DNA of 64,000 bases from Oceanobacillus jeddahensis (GCF_000750635.1 NZ_CCDM010000002.1:620001-684000), one strand, 5' to 3'. Shown: positions 9,236 to 17,461, counted from the stretch's first letter. The notes: a model not told the origin generated them from the sequence alone. Program-made: numbers and translations.

Positions 9236-9439
9236 TTACTGTTTGTACTGAGGTTCTTCTTGCATAACTTGTTGTACTCTTGGCTCTAGCTGATCTAAAA
9301 CACCTTGTGTTTGTTGCGCTGCATTTTTATATAATTGCTGTGCTTGTTTATTATCTGTTTGAAGTGCAAATTGTTCAAGGCTTGCCTGTGCACTTTTTAA
9401 ACCCGCTATCGTTTGTTGAACTTGCGTGCCTACTGTCAT
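9236..9439 (-). CDS. DUF1657 small spore-operon protein (first copy)
   Basis: 67 residues beginning MTVGTQVQQTIAGLKSAQAS, Gln-rich and helical, ending QEEPQYKQ. I chose the ATG at 9439 because AAAGGAGTG lies just before it; the longer in-frame reading to 9667 would add an AT-rich hydrophobic stretch absent from relatives. It is the first gene of the spore operon and a paralogue of the gene at 6584-6787 and of the C-terminal domain of the DUF421 protein. Confidence 0.85.
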   Translation of the reverse strand: MTVGTQVQQTIAGLKSAQASLEQFALQTDNKQAQQLYKNAAQQTQGVLDQLEPRVQQVMQEEPQYKQ

Positions 9440-9623
9440 TTTCTTCACTCCTTTTGATATCTTGCACTTATTATTTTGATGAAAAAAATATTTTTTATGC
9501 TTGTAAAGGCTTTCCAAAATTTGTATCAAAATGCAGTAATCCTCTTCAACGAATAGGTGAAAAAAGGTGAAATTAAAGAGAGGAAAGAGGAAGAAATAGT
9601 ATGTGTTTAAAGGAAGGGTGATT

Positions 9624-10076
9624 ATGAAAAGATTTGAAATATGGGGAAGTATTTCGGTTCTAATCATTTTAGTATTAGCAATATTCTTTTGGTATATGTC
9701 ACAATTAGAAGAGGATCAGGCTATGGAGATAACGAAGACAGTATCTCTGGATGACTTATTTTTATTACATATTCAATTCAGCGGAGAAGCAGATAATATA
9801 CAGGTGAAGTGCTCTCTTCAATATATCGGGGAGGAAGAAGTAACGATTCAGCATCAGACACCATTAGTTTCCCTTTCTGCACATGAAGATGTACATCGGG
9901 TAACAGGAGGGTACGTTTACCGCACGTTACATAATAGTGATATATACTATCAGCCGAATATGGAGATAGAGGATGTTGAATTTGAAGATGGTATTATTTA
10001 TTTTCAAGTTCGTTATCAAATGAATGGGGAAGAGAAAGTTTTTACGTTCGAGGAAGAAATAAATTTAGATGTGTAA
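9624..10076 (+). CDS. membrane-anchored protein of unknown function
   Basis: 150 residues. The start is taken at the ATG following AAGGAAGGGTG rather than the in-frame ATG seven codons earlier. One N-terminal helix (residues 8-25) is followed by an extracytoplasmic acidic beta-rich domain (ITKTVSLDDLFLLHIQFSGEADNIQVKCSLQYIGEEEV). I do not recognise the family. It is divergent from the spore operon, so a shared upstream region of about 180 bases separates them. A strong terminator follows. Confidence 0.65.
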   Translation: MKRFEIWGSISVLIILVLAIFFWYMSQLEEDQAMEITKTVSLDDLFLLHIQFSGEADNIQVKCSLQYIGEEEVTIQHQTPLVSLSAHEDVHRVTGGYVYRTLHNSDIYYQPNMEIEDVEFEDGIIYFQVRYQMNGEEKVFTFEEEINLDV

Positions 10077-10106
10077 AAAGCGGCAGAGAAATCTCTGCCG
10101 CTTTTT
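10075..10106. terminator. bidirectional terminator between convergent genes
   Basis: Perfect 15-bp stem (AAAAAGCGGCAGAGA and its complement) with a 2-base loop. It serves the membrane protein on plus and the nitroreductase on minus. Confidence 0.9.
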
Positions 10107-10124
10107 ACAAGGTGTTATTTCGTT

Positions 10125-10871
10125 TTAATGCTTATTGAAGTTTTTCTCTTTTACAAATGGCCCAACATCCATGCGGGTTGGTTTTTCGTATTTTTTATTC
10201 ATTTGTTCTGTCCATGTTTCTTGTTTATTATTTGAATTTCGGGATTCATAATAATCTTTCATGGTTTGATCGTATTCTTGAATAAAATGCTTTTGTTTGT
10301 CAAAAGGAATGTATTCATTTTCATGATAAATTGCAGGAAGGGGCAACCGTGGTTTGATATCAGGTATTTCTTTTGGAAAGCCAATTGCTAAACCGAATAA
10401 TGGAACAACATGTGATGGTAATTTTAGCACATCATTAAACGCTTGGATATCGTTACGCAGGCTTCCCAAATAACAAATACCCAGCCCAAGAGATTCCGCA
10501 GCAATAGCGGCATTTTGTGCAGCTAAAGCAGCGTCAATTGTGCCTACAATAAATTGTTCCGTGCTCTCCAGGTTAGTTTGAAAAGCTTCTGTATGCTCAA
10601 TTCCCTTTAATTGATCAATTCGATGTAAGTCTGCACAAAAGATAAGCAAATGTCCATTTGTCTTTACATGGGCATGTCCAGAAATAGTATGGAGTTTGTC
10701 TTTGACTTCCTGATCGGATACACCAATAATACTATAGGCCATCACATTGCTAGAGCTTGATGCGCGTTGTGCACTTTCTACAATTATTTTTATTTGACTA
10801 TTGCTTAAAGGTTTATCTGAAAAATTTCGAATCGAGCGATGGTTCATTATTGTTTCAATGATTTGATTCAA
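10125..10871 (-). CDS. NfrA-like FMN nitroreductase / NADPH oxidoreductase
   Basis: 248 residues. The FMN-binding N-terminal motif MNHRSIRNFSDKPLS, the central stretch TIDAALAAQNAAIAAESLGLGICYLGSLRND and the following PLFGLAIGFP identify the NfsA/FRP subgroup of oxygen-insensitive nitroreductases, which includes B. subtilis NfrA. These flavoenzymes use NAD(P)H to reduce nitro compounds, quinones or flavins. The start is a TTG: the GGAGG lies inside the longer ORF, 9 bases before that TTG, so the ATG at 10892 cannot be the true start. Confidence 0.85.
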   Translation of the reverse strand: MNQIIETIMNHRSIRNFSDKPLSNSQIKIIVESAQRASSSSNVMAYSIIGVSDQEVKDKLHTISGHAHVKTNGHLLIFCADLHRIDQLKGIEHTEAFQTNLESTEQFIVGTIDAALAAQNAAIAAESLGLGICYLGSLRNDIQAFNDVLKLPSHVVPLFGLAIGFPKEIPDIKPRLPLPAIYHENEYIPFDKQKHFIQEYDQTMKDYYESRNSNNKQETWTEQMNKKYEKPTRMDVGPFVKEKNFNKH

Positions 10872-12176
10872 GATGATAGTCCTCCTTCTCATATTTCCAT
10901 GTTGTAAAAGAGATTTTTGATTATTTTATTTGATAACTCAACTTTCGTACCTAAGAATATAAGCATATATATCTTGCTATTTCAGGATAAACATGTTCTC
11001 CAATACCATGCTTGCTTTTGGTTACATATCCGGCTATTTTGAAATTGGTGATTGTGCATAGCTCCCGCTCCGGCCAACCACTCCGCTTTCCATGGGGACG
11101 GCTTCAGCTAACTTGAAAAGAAAACCGCTTTTCAAGTGGATCTTCAGCTCGCCCTGTTCCCATAGGAGTCTCCGTGGTTGGCCTCCGCTGAGTTAGGGTT
11201 CTACAGCGAATGAAAGAAATAACATCCTGTTAGGTTGGACGAAATAGTGGCTCTTTCGTTTGATAACACGATTATTCCAGTATTTTAAATGGTTAGTTTA
11301 GCAGTTCGAATCAAAACAGCATGGATAGTTAACATGGGGAATAGCTTTCTTGCACAGAAAGAAATTATTGCTGATCATTTTACCATGCACAACAAAAAAT
11401 CTCTTCTGTCTGATCTACCTTTTATTTGTTCAGCTATTTCACGTATAGAATAGCTAACTAGCGGAGGCGGACCGTTTTGACTCCTGTGGGATCAGCACCA
11501 TCTGAAGATCCACTTTTGCCAAGCGCTCTTCTTGGCAAAAGTTAGCTGAAGAGCGTGCGCCTAGGCAGACTAAAGTCGCAACATCCTGGGGTTGGGGCTG
11601 CGATTACTCGCCCCATCGAAGAGCTTTTGCGATTACTCACCCCATCGAAAAGAGTTGTTGCAACGTCTGCACTAGTACGTCCTGGGACTGCGATTACTCG
11701 CCCCATCAAAACCGTTGTACGTCGAAAAGCAAAACGGTCCGCCGCAGCGGTATCTTACACTTCCCCTTCTATATCTTTGTTTAAGGAGTTATCAAAGAAA
11801 CGATCAACTCCTGTTTCTATGGAAATGAAGTTACTTTTAAAGTGCGAAAGTTGAGTTGATAACAATACTCGATAGTAAGTGTATCACGGGGGTTACACCG
11901 TTTCCAAGAATCTTGCTCCTATCTGTAGTAAGAGAATGGATGTTACACCGTGATTGGATGTGTTATTATAAATATTATATTCGATACAGGCAGGTATTAA
12001 AAAACTAACTGGCGATGTTTTTGGGTAGGCCGAGTAATCGCAAAAGCTCTTCGATGGGGCGAGTAATCGCAGCCCCAGTCCCGGTCCAGGACTTAACGAA
12101 TGAGAGGAAATAATTTTAAATACGAAAATAAGTTCAGTGATACCCTAAAGAATTCATACGGTGGAGGATGATAGGT
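10872..12176. repeat. 1.3-kb gene-free region of GC-rich palindromic repeats
   Basis: No credible gene; a 99-residue ORF at 11555 is only an open frame through repeats. Contents: an element whose parts recur inverted at 14858-15057; inverted ends GATAACTCAACTTTCG near 10930 and 11845-11860; hairpins with arms ACTTGAAAAG/CTTTTCAAGT (about 11115) and ACTTTTGCCAAG/CTTGGCAAAAGT (about 11511-11541); three copies of the motif GCGATTACTCRCCCCATC at 11600-11710; and a 45-bp perfect inverted repeat (11594-11638 with 12032-12076). Confidence 0.8.
11594..12076. repeat. perfect 45-bp inverted repeat
   Basis: The segment 11594-11638 (starting GGGGCTGCGATTACTCGCCC) is exactly the reverse complement of 12032-12076. 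The 393 bases between hold no gene but include another hairpin built on ATCACGG/CCGTGAT (about 11885-11972). Confidence 0.85.
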
Positions 12177-12578
12177 GTGAAAACATTTAAGCTGCGTAAA
12201 TTAGTTATTCTGGATTATGATAAAGGACTGGAAGGAACAGAAGTGCATTTGATTGATGGACTTATTATCAATCGTGAAGATGACCATGATACATGGTTAA
12301 TCGAAGGATTTATCAATCGTTCTTATTGGAATTATTTTAAGGATAAATTAAATGAGGAACTAATGGTTCAAGCTACGATTACAAAAGATACGAATGAACC
12401 TGCTTCGTTTATTACTAAATTGACAGAGATGCATGAAATTGGTGAACAAATGAATGTGATGTTGATGGGTAAAATAATTGATAAACAAAAGAAAGATGTA
12501 GAACAACTTTTGACAAGACTTGTAGAGAAGGGATATGAAGGTGAAAATTTAATTCAGAAATTTAAAGAGGTTTATTAG
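12177..12578 (+). CDS. ywpF: YwpF-like protein
   Basis: 133 residues beginning MKTFKLRKLVILDYDKG and containing HLIDGLIINREDDHDTWLIEGFI, close to B. subtilis YwpF by length and pattern as I recall it. No signal or membrane helix; predicted alpha/beta. The start is the GTG 9 bases after GGAGG; the ATG at 12168 directly abuts GGAGG and is too close. YwpF function is not established. It is isolated by repeats upstream and a hairpin downstream. Confidence 0.7.
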   Translation: MKTFKLRKLVILDYDKGLEGTEVHLIDGLIINREDDHDTWLIEGFINRSYWNYFKDKLNEELMVQATITKDTNEPASFITKLTEMHEIGEQMNVMLMGKIIDKQKKDVEQLLTRLVEKGYEGENLIQKFKEVY

Positions 12579-12586
12579 TCTGTGTT

Positions 12587-12610
12587 CAAAAAGTCATTAA
12601 TGGCTTTTTG
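12587..12610 (+). terminator. hairpin after ywpF
   Basis: CAAAAAGTCATT pairs with AATGGCTTTTTG (one G-U pair). The left arm contains the TGTTCAAAAAGTC sequence that also forms the ends of the MITE-like repeats in this window. Confidence 0.5.
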
Positions 12611-12628
12611 AGGGGAGTTTGTTGGAAA

Positions 12629-12656
12629 TTGTTTGAGCACGTACAACGAGTATAAT
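12629..12656 (+). promoter_or_regulatory. SigA-type promoter for the Ktr potassium channel gene
   Basis: TTGTTT, 16-base spacer, perfect TATAAT at 12651-12656, 32 bases before the ATG. Confidence 0.5.
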
Positions 12657-12688
12657 GGATATTTATGTGATGAGAAGAAGGGAAAACA

Positions 12689-14053
12689 ATGAAAAAAACG
12701 CATAATAAATATAAAAGTATACGCAAATGGAATCCATTTCAACTGCTGTTATTTTATTATATTGCAGCGATAGCGTTATCGACAGGATTATTATCTTTAC
12801 CTGTTTCGCATCAGCCGGAAATCAATATTCCTTTTATCGATATTATTTTTACAGCTGTTAGTGCGATTAGTGTAACAGGGTTAAGTACAATTTCCATTGC
12901 GGATTCATTAAGTACAACAGGAATTGTTTTTTTAGCCCTTATGATGCAAATCGGTGCAGTAGGAATAATGGCACTAGGGACCATACTTTGGGTGATGTTA
13001 GGGAAGCGAATTGGTTTTAAAGAAAGAAGTATGATTATGACCGATCAAAATCAAACTCATTTTGACGGTATGGTGCGGTTAATTAAGAATATAGTTTACC
13101 TTTTGCTGATGATTGAAAGCATTTTTTTCGTTATTTTAGCAATTTATTTTATGCAATATTATTCTTCGTTTGGAGAAGCATTTTTGCATGGGTTTTTCAC
13201 TGTTATCAGCGCGTTAACAAATGGCGGTTTTGATATTACTGGCCAATCTATGCTTCCTTTTCACTCTGATTATTTTGTCCAGGTTATTTGTATGTTGCTT
13301 ATTATTATTGGGGCAATCGGTTATCCGGTAATTATTGAGGTAAAAGAATATATATTTCATCGTAGGAAATTAAAACATCAATTTCATTTTAGTTTGTTTA
13401 CCAAGTTAACCACTACCACTTTTTTTAGCTTAATTTTTGTTGGAACAGTGGGGATTTATTTATTTGATTTCAATGGTTTTTTTAAAGGTGTTTCCTGGCA
13501 TGAATCGCTTTTTTATGCTTTATTCCAATCAATTACTACTAGAAGTGGCGGTTTGGCAACAATGGATCTGAATTTATTATCGGATACAAATCATTTATTT
13601 ATGTCTGCATTAATGTTCATTGGTGCTTCACCTAGCAGTGCTGGAGGTGGAATTCGGACAACAACTTTTGCGTTGGTTCTTATTTTTCTAATCACGTTTA
13701 TCCGAGGCGGAAGAGACGTTAAAATATTTCATAGAGAAGTGTATGAGGTAGATTTAAATAAAGCTGTGACAGTAACCTTTTTTGCGATTATGGCTGTTTT
13801 TACGTCTGTCATTATACTTACACTGTTAGAGCCTATTTCATTAGATGCGGCTATTTTTGAAGTTACTTCTGCTTTTGGAACAGTAGGTTTATCTTTAGGA
13901 ATCACAGGTGAATTATCTGTATTCAGTAAAATTATTTTGATGATATTAATGTTTATTGGCCGGGTAGGTATTCTTAGCTTCCTGCTGATTTTTAGACGTA
14001 AAAAAGATCCGGCAAAGTTTAACTATCCGAAAGAAAGAATGATTATTGGTTGA
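12689..14053 (+). CDS. ktrD: Ktr/Trk-type potassium uptake channel subunit (KtrB/KtrD)
   Basis: 454 residues with eight long hydrophobic regions arranged as four M1-P-M2 repeats. Selectivity-filter-like P-loops are visible: AISVTGLS, ALTNGGFD, TTRSGGLAT and SAFGTVGLS. GASPSSAGGGIRTTTFA is the gating-loop region. These are hallmarks of TrkH/KtrB channels, which import potassium under control of a cytosolic RCK subunit. The likely partner, KtrC, is encoded 14 kb away (28077-28739), as in B. subtilis where ktrC and ktrD are unlinked. Whether KtrB or KtrD is the closer relative cannot be settled by eye. Confidence 0.9.
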   Translation: MKKTHNKYKSIRKWNPFQLLLFYYIAAIALSTGLLSLPVSHQPEINIPFIDIIFTAVSAISVTGLSTISIADSLSTTGIVFLALMMQIGAVGIMALGTILWVMLGKRIGFKERSMIMTDQNQTHFDGMVRLIKNIVYLLLMIESIFFVILAIYFMQYYSSFGEAFLHGFFTVISALTNGGFDITGQSMLPFHSDYFVQVICMLLIIIGAIGYPVIIEVKEYIFHRRKLKHQFHFSLFTKLTTTTFFSLIFVGTVGIYLFDFNGFFKGVSWHESLFYALFQSITTRSGGLATMDLNLLSDTNHLFMSALMFIGASPSSAGGGIRTTTFALVLIFLITFIRGGRDVKIFHREVYEVDLNKAVTVTFFAIMAVFTSVIILTLLEPISLDAAIFEVTSAFGTVGLSLGITGELSVFSKIILMILMFIGRVGILSFLLIFRRKKDPAKFNYPKERMIIG

Positions 14054-14278
14054 AGCTAGTTGGTGAATGTCATTTCAGTAATAGAAAAATGTTCCATTGT
14101 TCTGGTTATCAATCAGTTCTGAAAGAATAAAGAAAACTTGGCAATTCAAGTCTTGTATAGGCGCTGGATTGCCTTAGTTAGGACTGGGGATGAGCTGGGG
14201 TTGTGATTTCTGCCCGATCAAAACCGTTATACTTATACTTGGCACCTAAAAATTTTATACTTTCTTCATGTGTGAAAA

Positions 14279-14313
14279 AGCCATAACCATTGATATATAA
14301 GGGGTTATGGCTT
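14279..14313 (+). terminator. hairpin, possible terminator downstream of the Ktr gene
   Basis: Arms AAGCCATAACC and GGTTATGGCTT, 13-base loop, followed by TATATTTATT. It lies 225 bases after the stop codon. Confidence 0.45.
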
Positions 14314-14440
14314 ATATTTATTGATTTGCACGGTAGGAAAGAAAAAGAATAACGATGGAATTATTCTGTAGGTTGTTATGATCATAAAATGAAGAGACAA
14401 AGCTTATGAAGTCAACGAACAAATCTTTTCCATTTTAAAT

Positions 14441-14473
14441 AAAATGGCCTGTGCCTCTAGCACAAGCCATTTT
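14441..14473 (-). terminator. terminator after the YjcZ-type gene
   Basis: Arms AAAATGGCCTGTGC and GCACAAGCCATTTT around CTCTA, just past the minus-strand stop codon. Confidence 0.75.
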
Positions 14474-14477
14474 GTGA

Positions 14478-14606
14478 TTAGCAGTAAAATGCAGCTCCTA
14501 CGATGATTAGTAAAATGAAAAGAACAACAATCAACGCAAAGCCGTTTCCGTAGCCGCCACCATAGCCGCCACCGTAACCGTAGCCGCCACCATATCCATA
14601 GCCCAT
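14478..14606 (-). CDS. YjcZ family sporulation protein
   Basis: 42 residues. The N-terminal half is a Gly/Tyr repeat ([19 protein letters not shown]), followed by a single hydrophobic helix ([20 protein letters not shown]). This pattern is the YjcZ family of tiny sporulation proteins, often annotated in several copies per Bacillaceae genome. CAGGAGGTG sits 7 bases before the ATG. It has its own terminator. It probably lies in a spore or mother-cell membrane; the exact role is unknown. Confidence 0.88.
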   Translation of the reverse strand: MGYGYGGGYGYGGGYGGGYGNGFALIVVLFILLIIVGAAFYC

Positions 14607-15250
14607 GCTTTTCACCTCCTGAACTTACAGTATTACTGTATGCAGATAGATAAAATGTGTATAGACATTTGTCCCGGGTTTTTAAACGGATAACCTCTTA
14701 AAACCTCTTGTTTCAAAATAAATTTAATTAGAAGGGGAATCAAATTATTTTATTTTTTAATTTACTTTGGCAGAAAATGGGCGGAAAAATCCGTCTTAGG
14801 GAAGGAAGATTATGGATCTGTACTTGCGCTAGCCTCAACAAAATATTATTTCTTTCATTCGCTGTAGAATCCTATCAGAGCGCAGACCAACCACGGAGAA
14901 TCCTAAGTGGTTGGCCGGACCGGAGCTATGCACAATCGCCAATTCCAAAATGGCCGGATATGTAACCAAAAAGCTAGCGTGGTAATGGAGAGCATGTTCC
15001 ATCCTGAAATAGCAAGATATATATGTTTATTCTTAGGTCTGAAAGTTGAGGTATTACTAAGCCGGTTATATTATTACAGTGATTTTAGATAAAATAATTC
15101 AAATTAATGATGCAGAAAGGGAAAATTACTTGTCAAACTGCGAACAATTCCATTTTTCACTTTATTTTATGTGTAGATATTGATAAGATGGTATTATATT
15201 AGGAAATGATAACATGATATGATGTACATAAGTGAAGGGAGTGCTTCAGA
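14607..15250. repeat. gene-free region with an inverted copy of the 10.9-kb repeat
   Basis: Positions 14858-15057, read on the minus strand, match 10930-11060 and the segment ending near 11222: shared landmarks are CCTAAGAATA, ATATATATCTTGCTATTTCA, GGTTACATATCCGGC, GATTGTGCATAGCTCC, TCCGGCCAACCA and TTCTACAGCGAATGAAAGAA. This copy lacks about 80-100 bases of central hairpin present in the other. The rest of the gap is AT-rich with nothing recognisable. Confidence 0.75.
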
Positions 15251-15328
15251 ATGGAAATGCTTTTTGGTGTAGTATGTTTTGCGATTCTTGTCTTAAACGT
15301 TGGTTATTGTGTTATGGATAAAGAATAG
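15251..15328 (+). CDS. 25-residue putative membrane peptide
   Basis: Begins MEMLFGVVCFAILVLN and ends CVMDKE: one hydrophobic helix with a charged tail. GAAGGGAG lies 10 bases before the ATG. No family recognised, and no terminator is clear before the MITE-like repeat that follows. Very short ORFs arise by chance, but the ribosome site and single-helix design make it plausible. Confidence 0.4.
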   Translation: MEMLFGVVCFAILVLNVGYCVMDKE

Positions 15329-15380
15329 TCTTTACGTCATTTTAAAAGCAGAATGCTGTTTCTATTTTCTTAAAATATGT

Positions 15381-15527
15381 GTTCAAAAAGTCTGATAAAT
15401 AGGACCAAGTCGGCTAAGTTCGCGACGTCCTGGGACTGCGATTACTCGCCCCACCGGAAAAGCAAGTCGACGCAGAAATTCGCCGTGTCATTTTTATTGG
15501 ACTTTTTGAACTTTCTCTTAAAGAAAA
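15381..15527. repeat. MITE-like element, copy A
   Basis: Imperfect terminal inverted repeats: left TTCAAAAAGTCTGATAAA (15382 on), right TTTATTGGACTTTTTGAA (to 15510). The first 28 bases and last roughly 70 bases match copy B at 29480-29703; the interiors differ. The interior holds one GGGACTGCGATTACTCGCCCC motif. No ORF. It ends close to the stop codon of the signal peptidase gene. Confidence 0.75.
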
Positions 15528-15545
15528 AGAATCAGTTTTCTGCTT

Positions 15546-16070
15546 TTAATCTATCGAGCCGAACTGGTTAAAAGGATATATAATTAATTCGGATCTGCCG
15601 ATGATATCATCTCTTGGAATAAGCCCAAGCCCATTACGGCTGTCTTTACTAATCAACCGGTTATCGCCCATTACAAAATAATTATCTTCAGGAATTTCCA
15701 TAGGTCCAAAATTATTGGTTTGGGCAATTACTTCATCACTTAAAAAATGCTGCTGAAAAGCCTCCCCATCTATATATAATTGACTATTTTCAATTTCTAT
15801 TGTTTCTCCAGGCATGGCGATTACACGTTTCACATAATTTTTGGGCGGTTGATGAATAATTACCACATCCCCTCTGTGAGGATCATCAATCGTGTAAACA
15901 ATTTTATTAAAAATCACACGTTCCCCATCCTGAAGGGTAGGGTACATGCTCTCTCCTTCAACAATGGAAGTGGCAAAAATAAACGTCCTGAGAAAAAAAG
16001 CAAGCATAAGCGTAATAATAATAACCTTTAGCCAGCCTATCCATTCTTTTTTATGATTGACATTTTCCAC
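15546..16070 (-). CDS. lepB: type I signal peptidase (SipS/SipT type)
   Basis: 174 residues, the usual size of Bacillus signal peptidases. One N-terminal helix (residues 12-34) anchors it with the catalytic domain outside. Box B contains the catalytic Ser41 in GESMYPTL; box D the catalytic Lys81 in YVKRVIAMPGE; box E reads VMGDNRLISKDSR. It removes signal peptides from secreted proteins. The start is GTG, 8 bases after GGAG. Confidence 0.95.
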   Translation of the reverse strand: MENVNHKKEWIGWLKVIIITLMLAFFLRTFIFATSIVEGESMYPTLQDGERVIFNKIVYTIDDPHRGDVVIIHQPPKNYVKRVIAMPGETIEIENSQLYIDGEAFQQHFLSDEVIAQTNNFGPMEIPEDNYFVMGDNRLISKDSRNGLGLIPRDDIIGRSELIIYPFNQFGSID

Positions 16071-16150
16071 AAGCTCATCTCCAAAAATTGCTTAGTCTCT
16101 TTCTTATCGTAGCATGTTTACACAATCTGACGCAAATAACCTAATTGAAA

Positions 16151-16170
16151 GGCCCCAAGAAAAGGGGGCC
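16151..16170 (-). terminator. hairpin between the aminotransferase and signal peptidase genes
   Basis: GGCCCC and GGGGCC arms with an 8-base loop. The T-rich tail on the minus strand is short. Confidence 0.45.
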
Positions 16171-16194
16171 CAGGTTAAATTTTTATGAACATAG

Positions 16195-17352
16195 TCAACT
16201 TTTTTCTTTTAGAAATGCTTCTAATCGGTCTAATCCTTCTTTTAAAATATCTTCATGGTAGGCATAGCTTAAACGCATATAGCCTTCTCCATTCTGTGAA
16301 AAGCTGCTTCCAGGTACAAGAGCCAGCTTGGCATCATGAACTAAAGATAGCCCAAGGTCAAATGAGCTTAGATTATTTAATTGCAGCTTCGGAAAAATAT
16401 AAAAGGCTCCCTGTGGCTGTTCCACTTCTAACCCCATGTTTACCAAACGTTTATATACATAATCCCTGCGTTCTTTATAAACCTGTTTTATATGTGTTGT
16501 ATGCTTCTCGTAAGTTGTCAGTGCTTCTAATGCAGCATATTGGCTAATTGATGCGGCGCAGGAAACATTATATTGGTGAACTTTTAACATTTCTTCAGAT
16601 ATCCATTCAGGAGCTAAAGTATAGCCGATACGGAATCCCGTCATGGAATGAGATTTGGATACTCCATTGATAACAATGGTTTGATTCTTTAAATTAGAAA
16701 TAGAAGCAATAGAAGTATGAGCAAAATCATATATAATTTCACTATAAATCTCATCTGATAAAATAAAAATCTCTTTTCCATGAAGTACCTCCGCAAGTGC
16801 CTGTAATTCCTGTTTGGAATATGCTGCACCTGTTGGATTAGATGGGGAAGGAAGTACAACGCATTTTGTTTTTTCCGAAATAGCATCTGCCAATGTTTCC
16901 GGTGTGAATTTAAACCCTGTATTGGTAGTATCTACATGAACCGATTTAGCGCCGGCTAAAGTGATGAGAGGTTCATAGCCAGGATAGATAGGACTTGGTA
17001 AAATAACTTCATCCTCTGGTGAAAGAATAGTCCGAAAAGCAATATCAATTGCCTCTGATGCCCCGGAAGTTACGATAATTTCTGATTCTGGCTGATAATT
17101 TAATTCATAATTTGCTTCGTAATAACGATGTATTGCTTTTCGCAAATCCAGAACCCCTTGATTTGGTGTATAGGTTGTAAAGTTATTCTCAATCGCCTTG
17201 ATTCCAGCTTTTTTAACATTATCAGGCGTGTGAAAATCTGGTTGCCCAATGGTCAAAGAAACGACGTCCTTTTCACCAGAGACGAGATTAAAAAATTTAC
17301 GAATTCCGGAAATTTCAATGTTTTTTACGTTATTATTTAATAAATACTTCAA
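16195..17352 (-). CDS. patA: class I/II aminotransferase, PatA-like
   Basis: 385 residues of fold-type I PLP enzyme. Landmarks: SLTIGQPDFHTP (N-terminal arm), TYTPNQGVLDLRKAI, PSPSNPTGAAYS (substrate and PLP contacts), SDEIYSEIIYD, and the Schiff-base Lys233 in GVSKSHSMTGFRIGY. In B. subtilis PatA (aminotransferase A) acts on acetyl-diaminopimelate in lysine and cell-wall synthesis, consistent with dapH and dapL 4.3 kb away; specificity is inferred. The start is TTG after AAGGTG. Confidence 0.88.
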   Translation of the reverse strand: MKYLLNNNVKNIEISGIRKFFNLVSGEKDVVSLTIGQPDFHTPDNVKKAGIKAIENNFTTYTPNQGVLDLRKAIHRYYEANYELNYQPESEIIVTSGASEAIDIAFRTILSPEDEVILPSPIYPGYEPLITLAGAKSVHVDTTNTGFKFTPETLADAISEKTKCVVLPSPSNPTGAAYSKQELQALAEVLHGKEIFILSDEIYSEIIYDFAHTSIASISNLKNQTIVINGVSKSHSMTGFRIGYTLAPEWISEEMLKVHQYNVSCAASISQYAALEALTTYEKHTTHIKQVYKERRDYVYKRLVNMGLEVEQPQGAFYIFPKLQLNNLSSFDLGLSLVHDAKLALVPGSSFSQNGEGYMRLSYAYHEDILKEGLDRLEAFLKEKS

Positions 17353-17461
17353 CTAAATCACCTTCGCTTAAAATTTTCAATAAATGTTCAAATAATTTGG
17401 ATTAATACGAACAAAAATGGGTATAATAAAATTAAAGAATGAAATAAAAGGAGAATACAAC

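Larger units (their letters stand above)
14054..14477. other. gene-free stretch with repeat fragments
   Basis: No gene seen. It contains AAGAAAACTTGGCAA at about 14131 and ATACTTGGCACCTAAAAATT at about 14235, both matching parts of 31974-32050, plus a degenerate copy of the GATTACTCGCCCC motif near 14190-14220 and a hairpin at 14279-14313. Confidence 0.6.

Noticed and set aside
5711-9439. Tn1546-like transposon around the spore operon
   Set aside because: No transposase, resolvase or terminal repeats were seen on either side within the window.
9490-9540. SigG promoter for the spoVA operon
   Set aside because: A CATAAAA sequence exists on the minus strand near 9493-9500, but no acceptable -35 lies 16-18 bases upstream; I could not support a specific promoter.
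9439-9667. Longer reading of the first DUF1657 gene (143 residues)
   Set aside because: The added part overlaps the divergent gene's start, is AT-rich, and places the AAAGGAGTG ribosome site inside the ORF.
11555-11854. 99-residue ORF in the repeat region
   Set aside because: It reads through three copies of the GCGATTACTCGCCCC motif, has low-complexity basic composition, and no ribosome site.
10900-12160. CRISPR array
   Set aside because: Repeats are few, irregularly spaced and occur in both orientations with hairpins, and no cas genes are present.
14777-15092. Two overlapping ORFs in the 14.6-15.2 kb gap
   Set aside because: They coincide with the inverted copy of the 10.9-kb repeat and have no ribosome sites.
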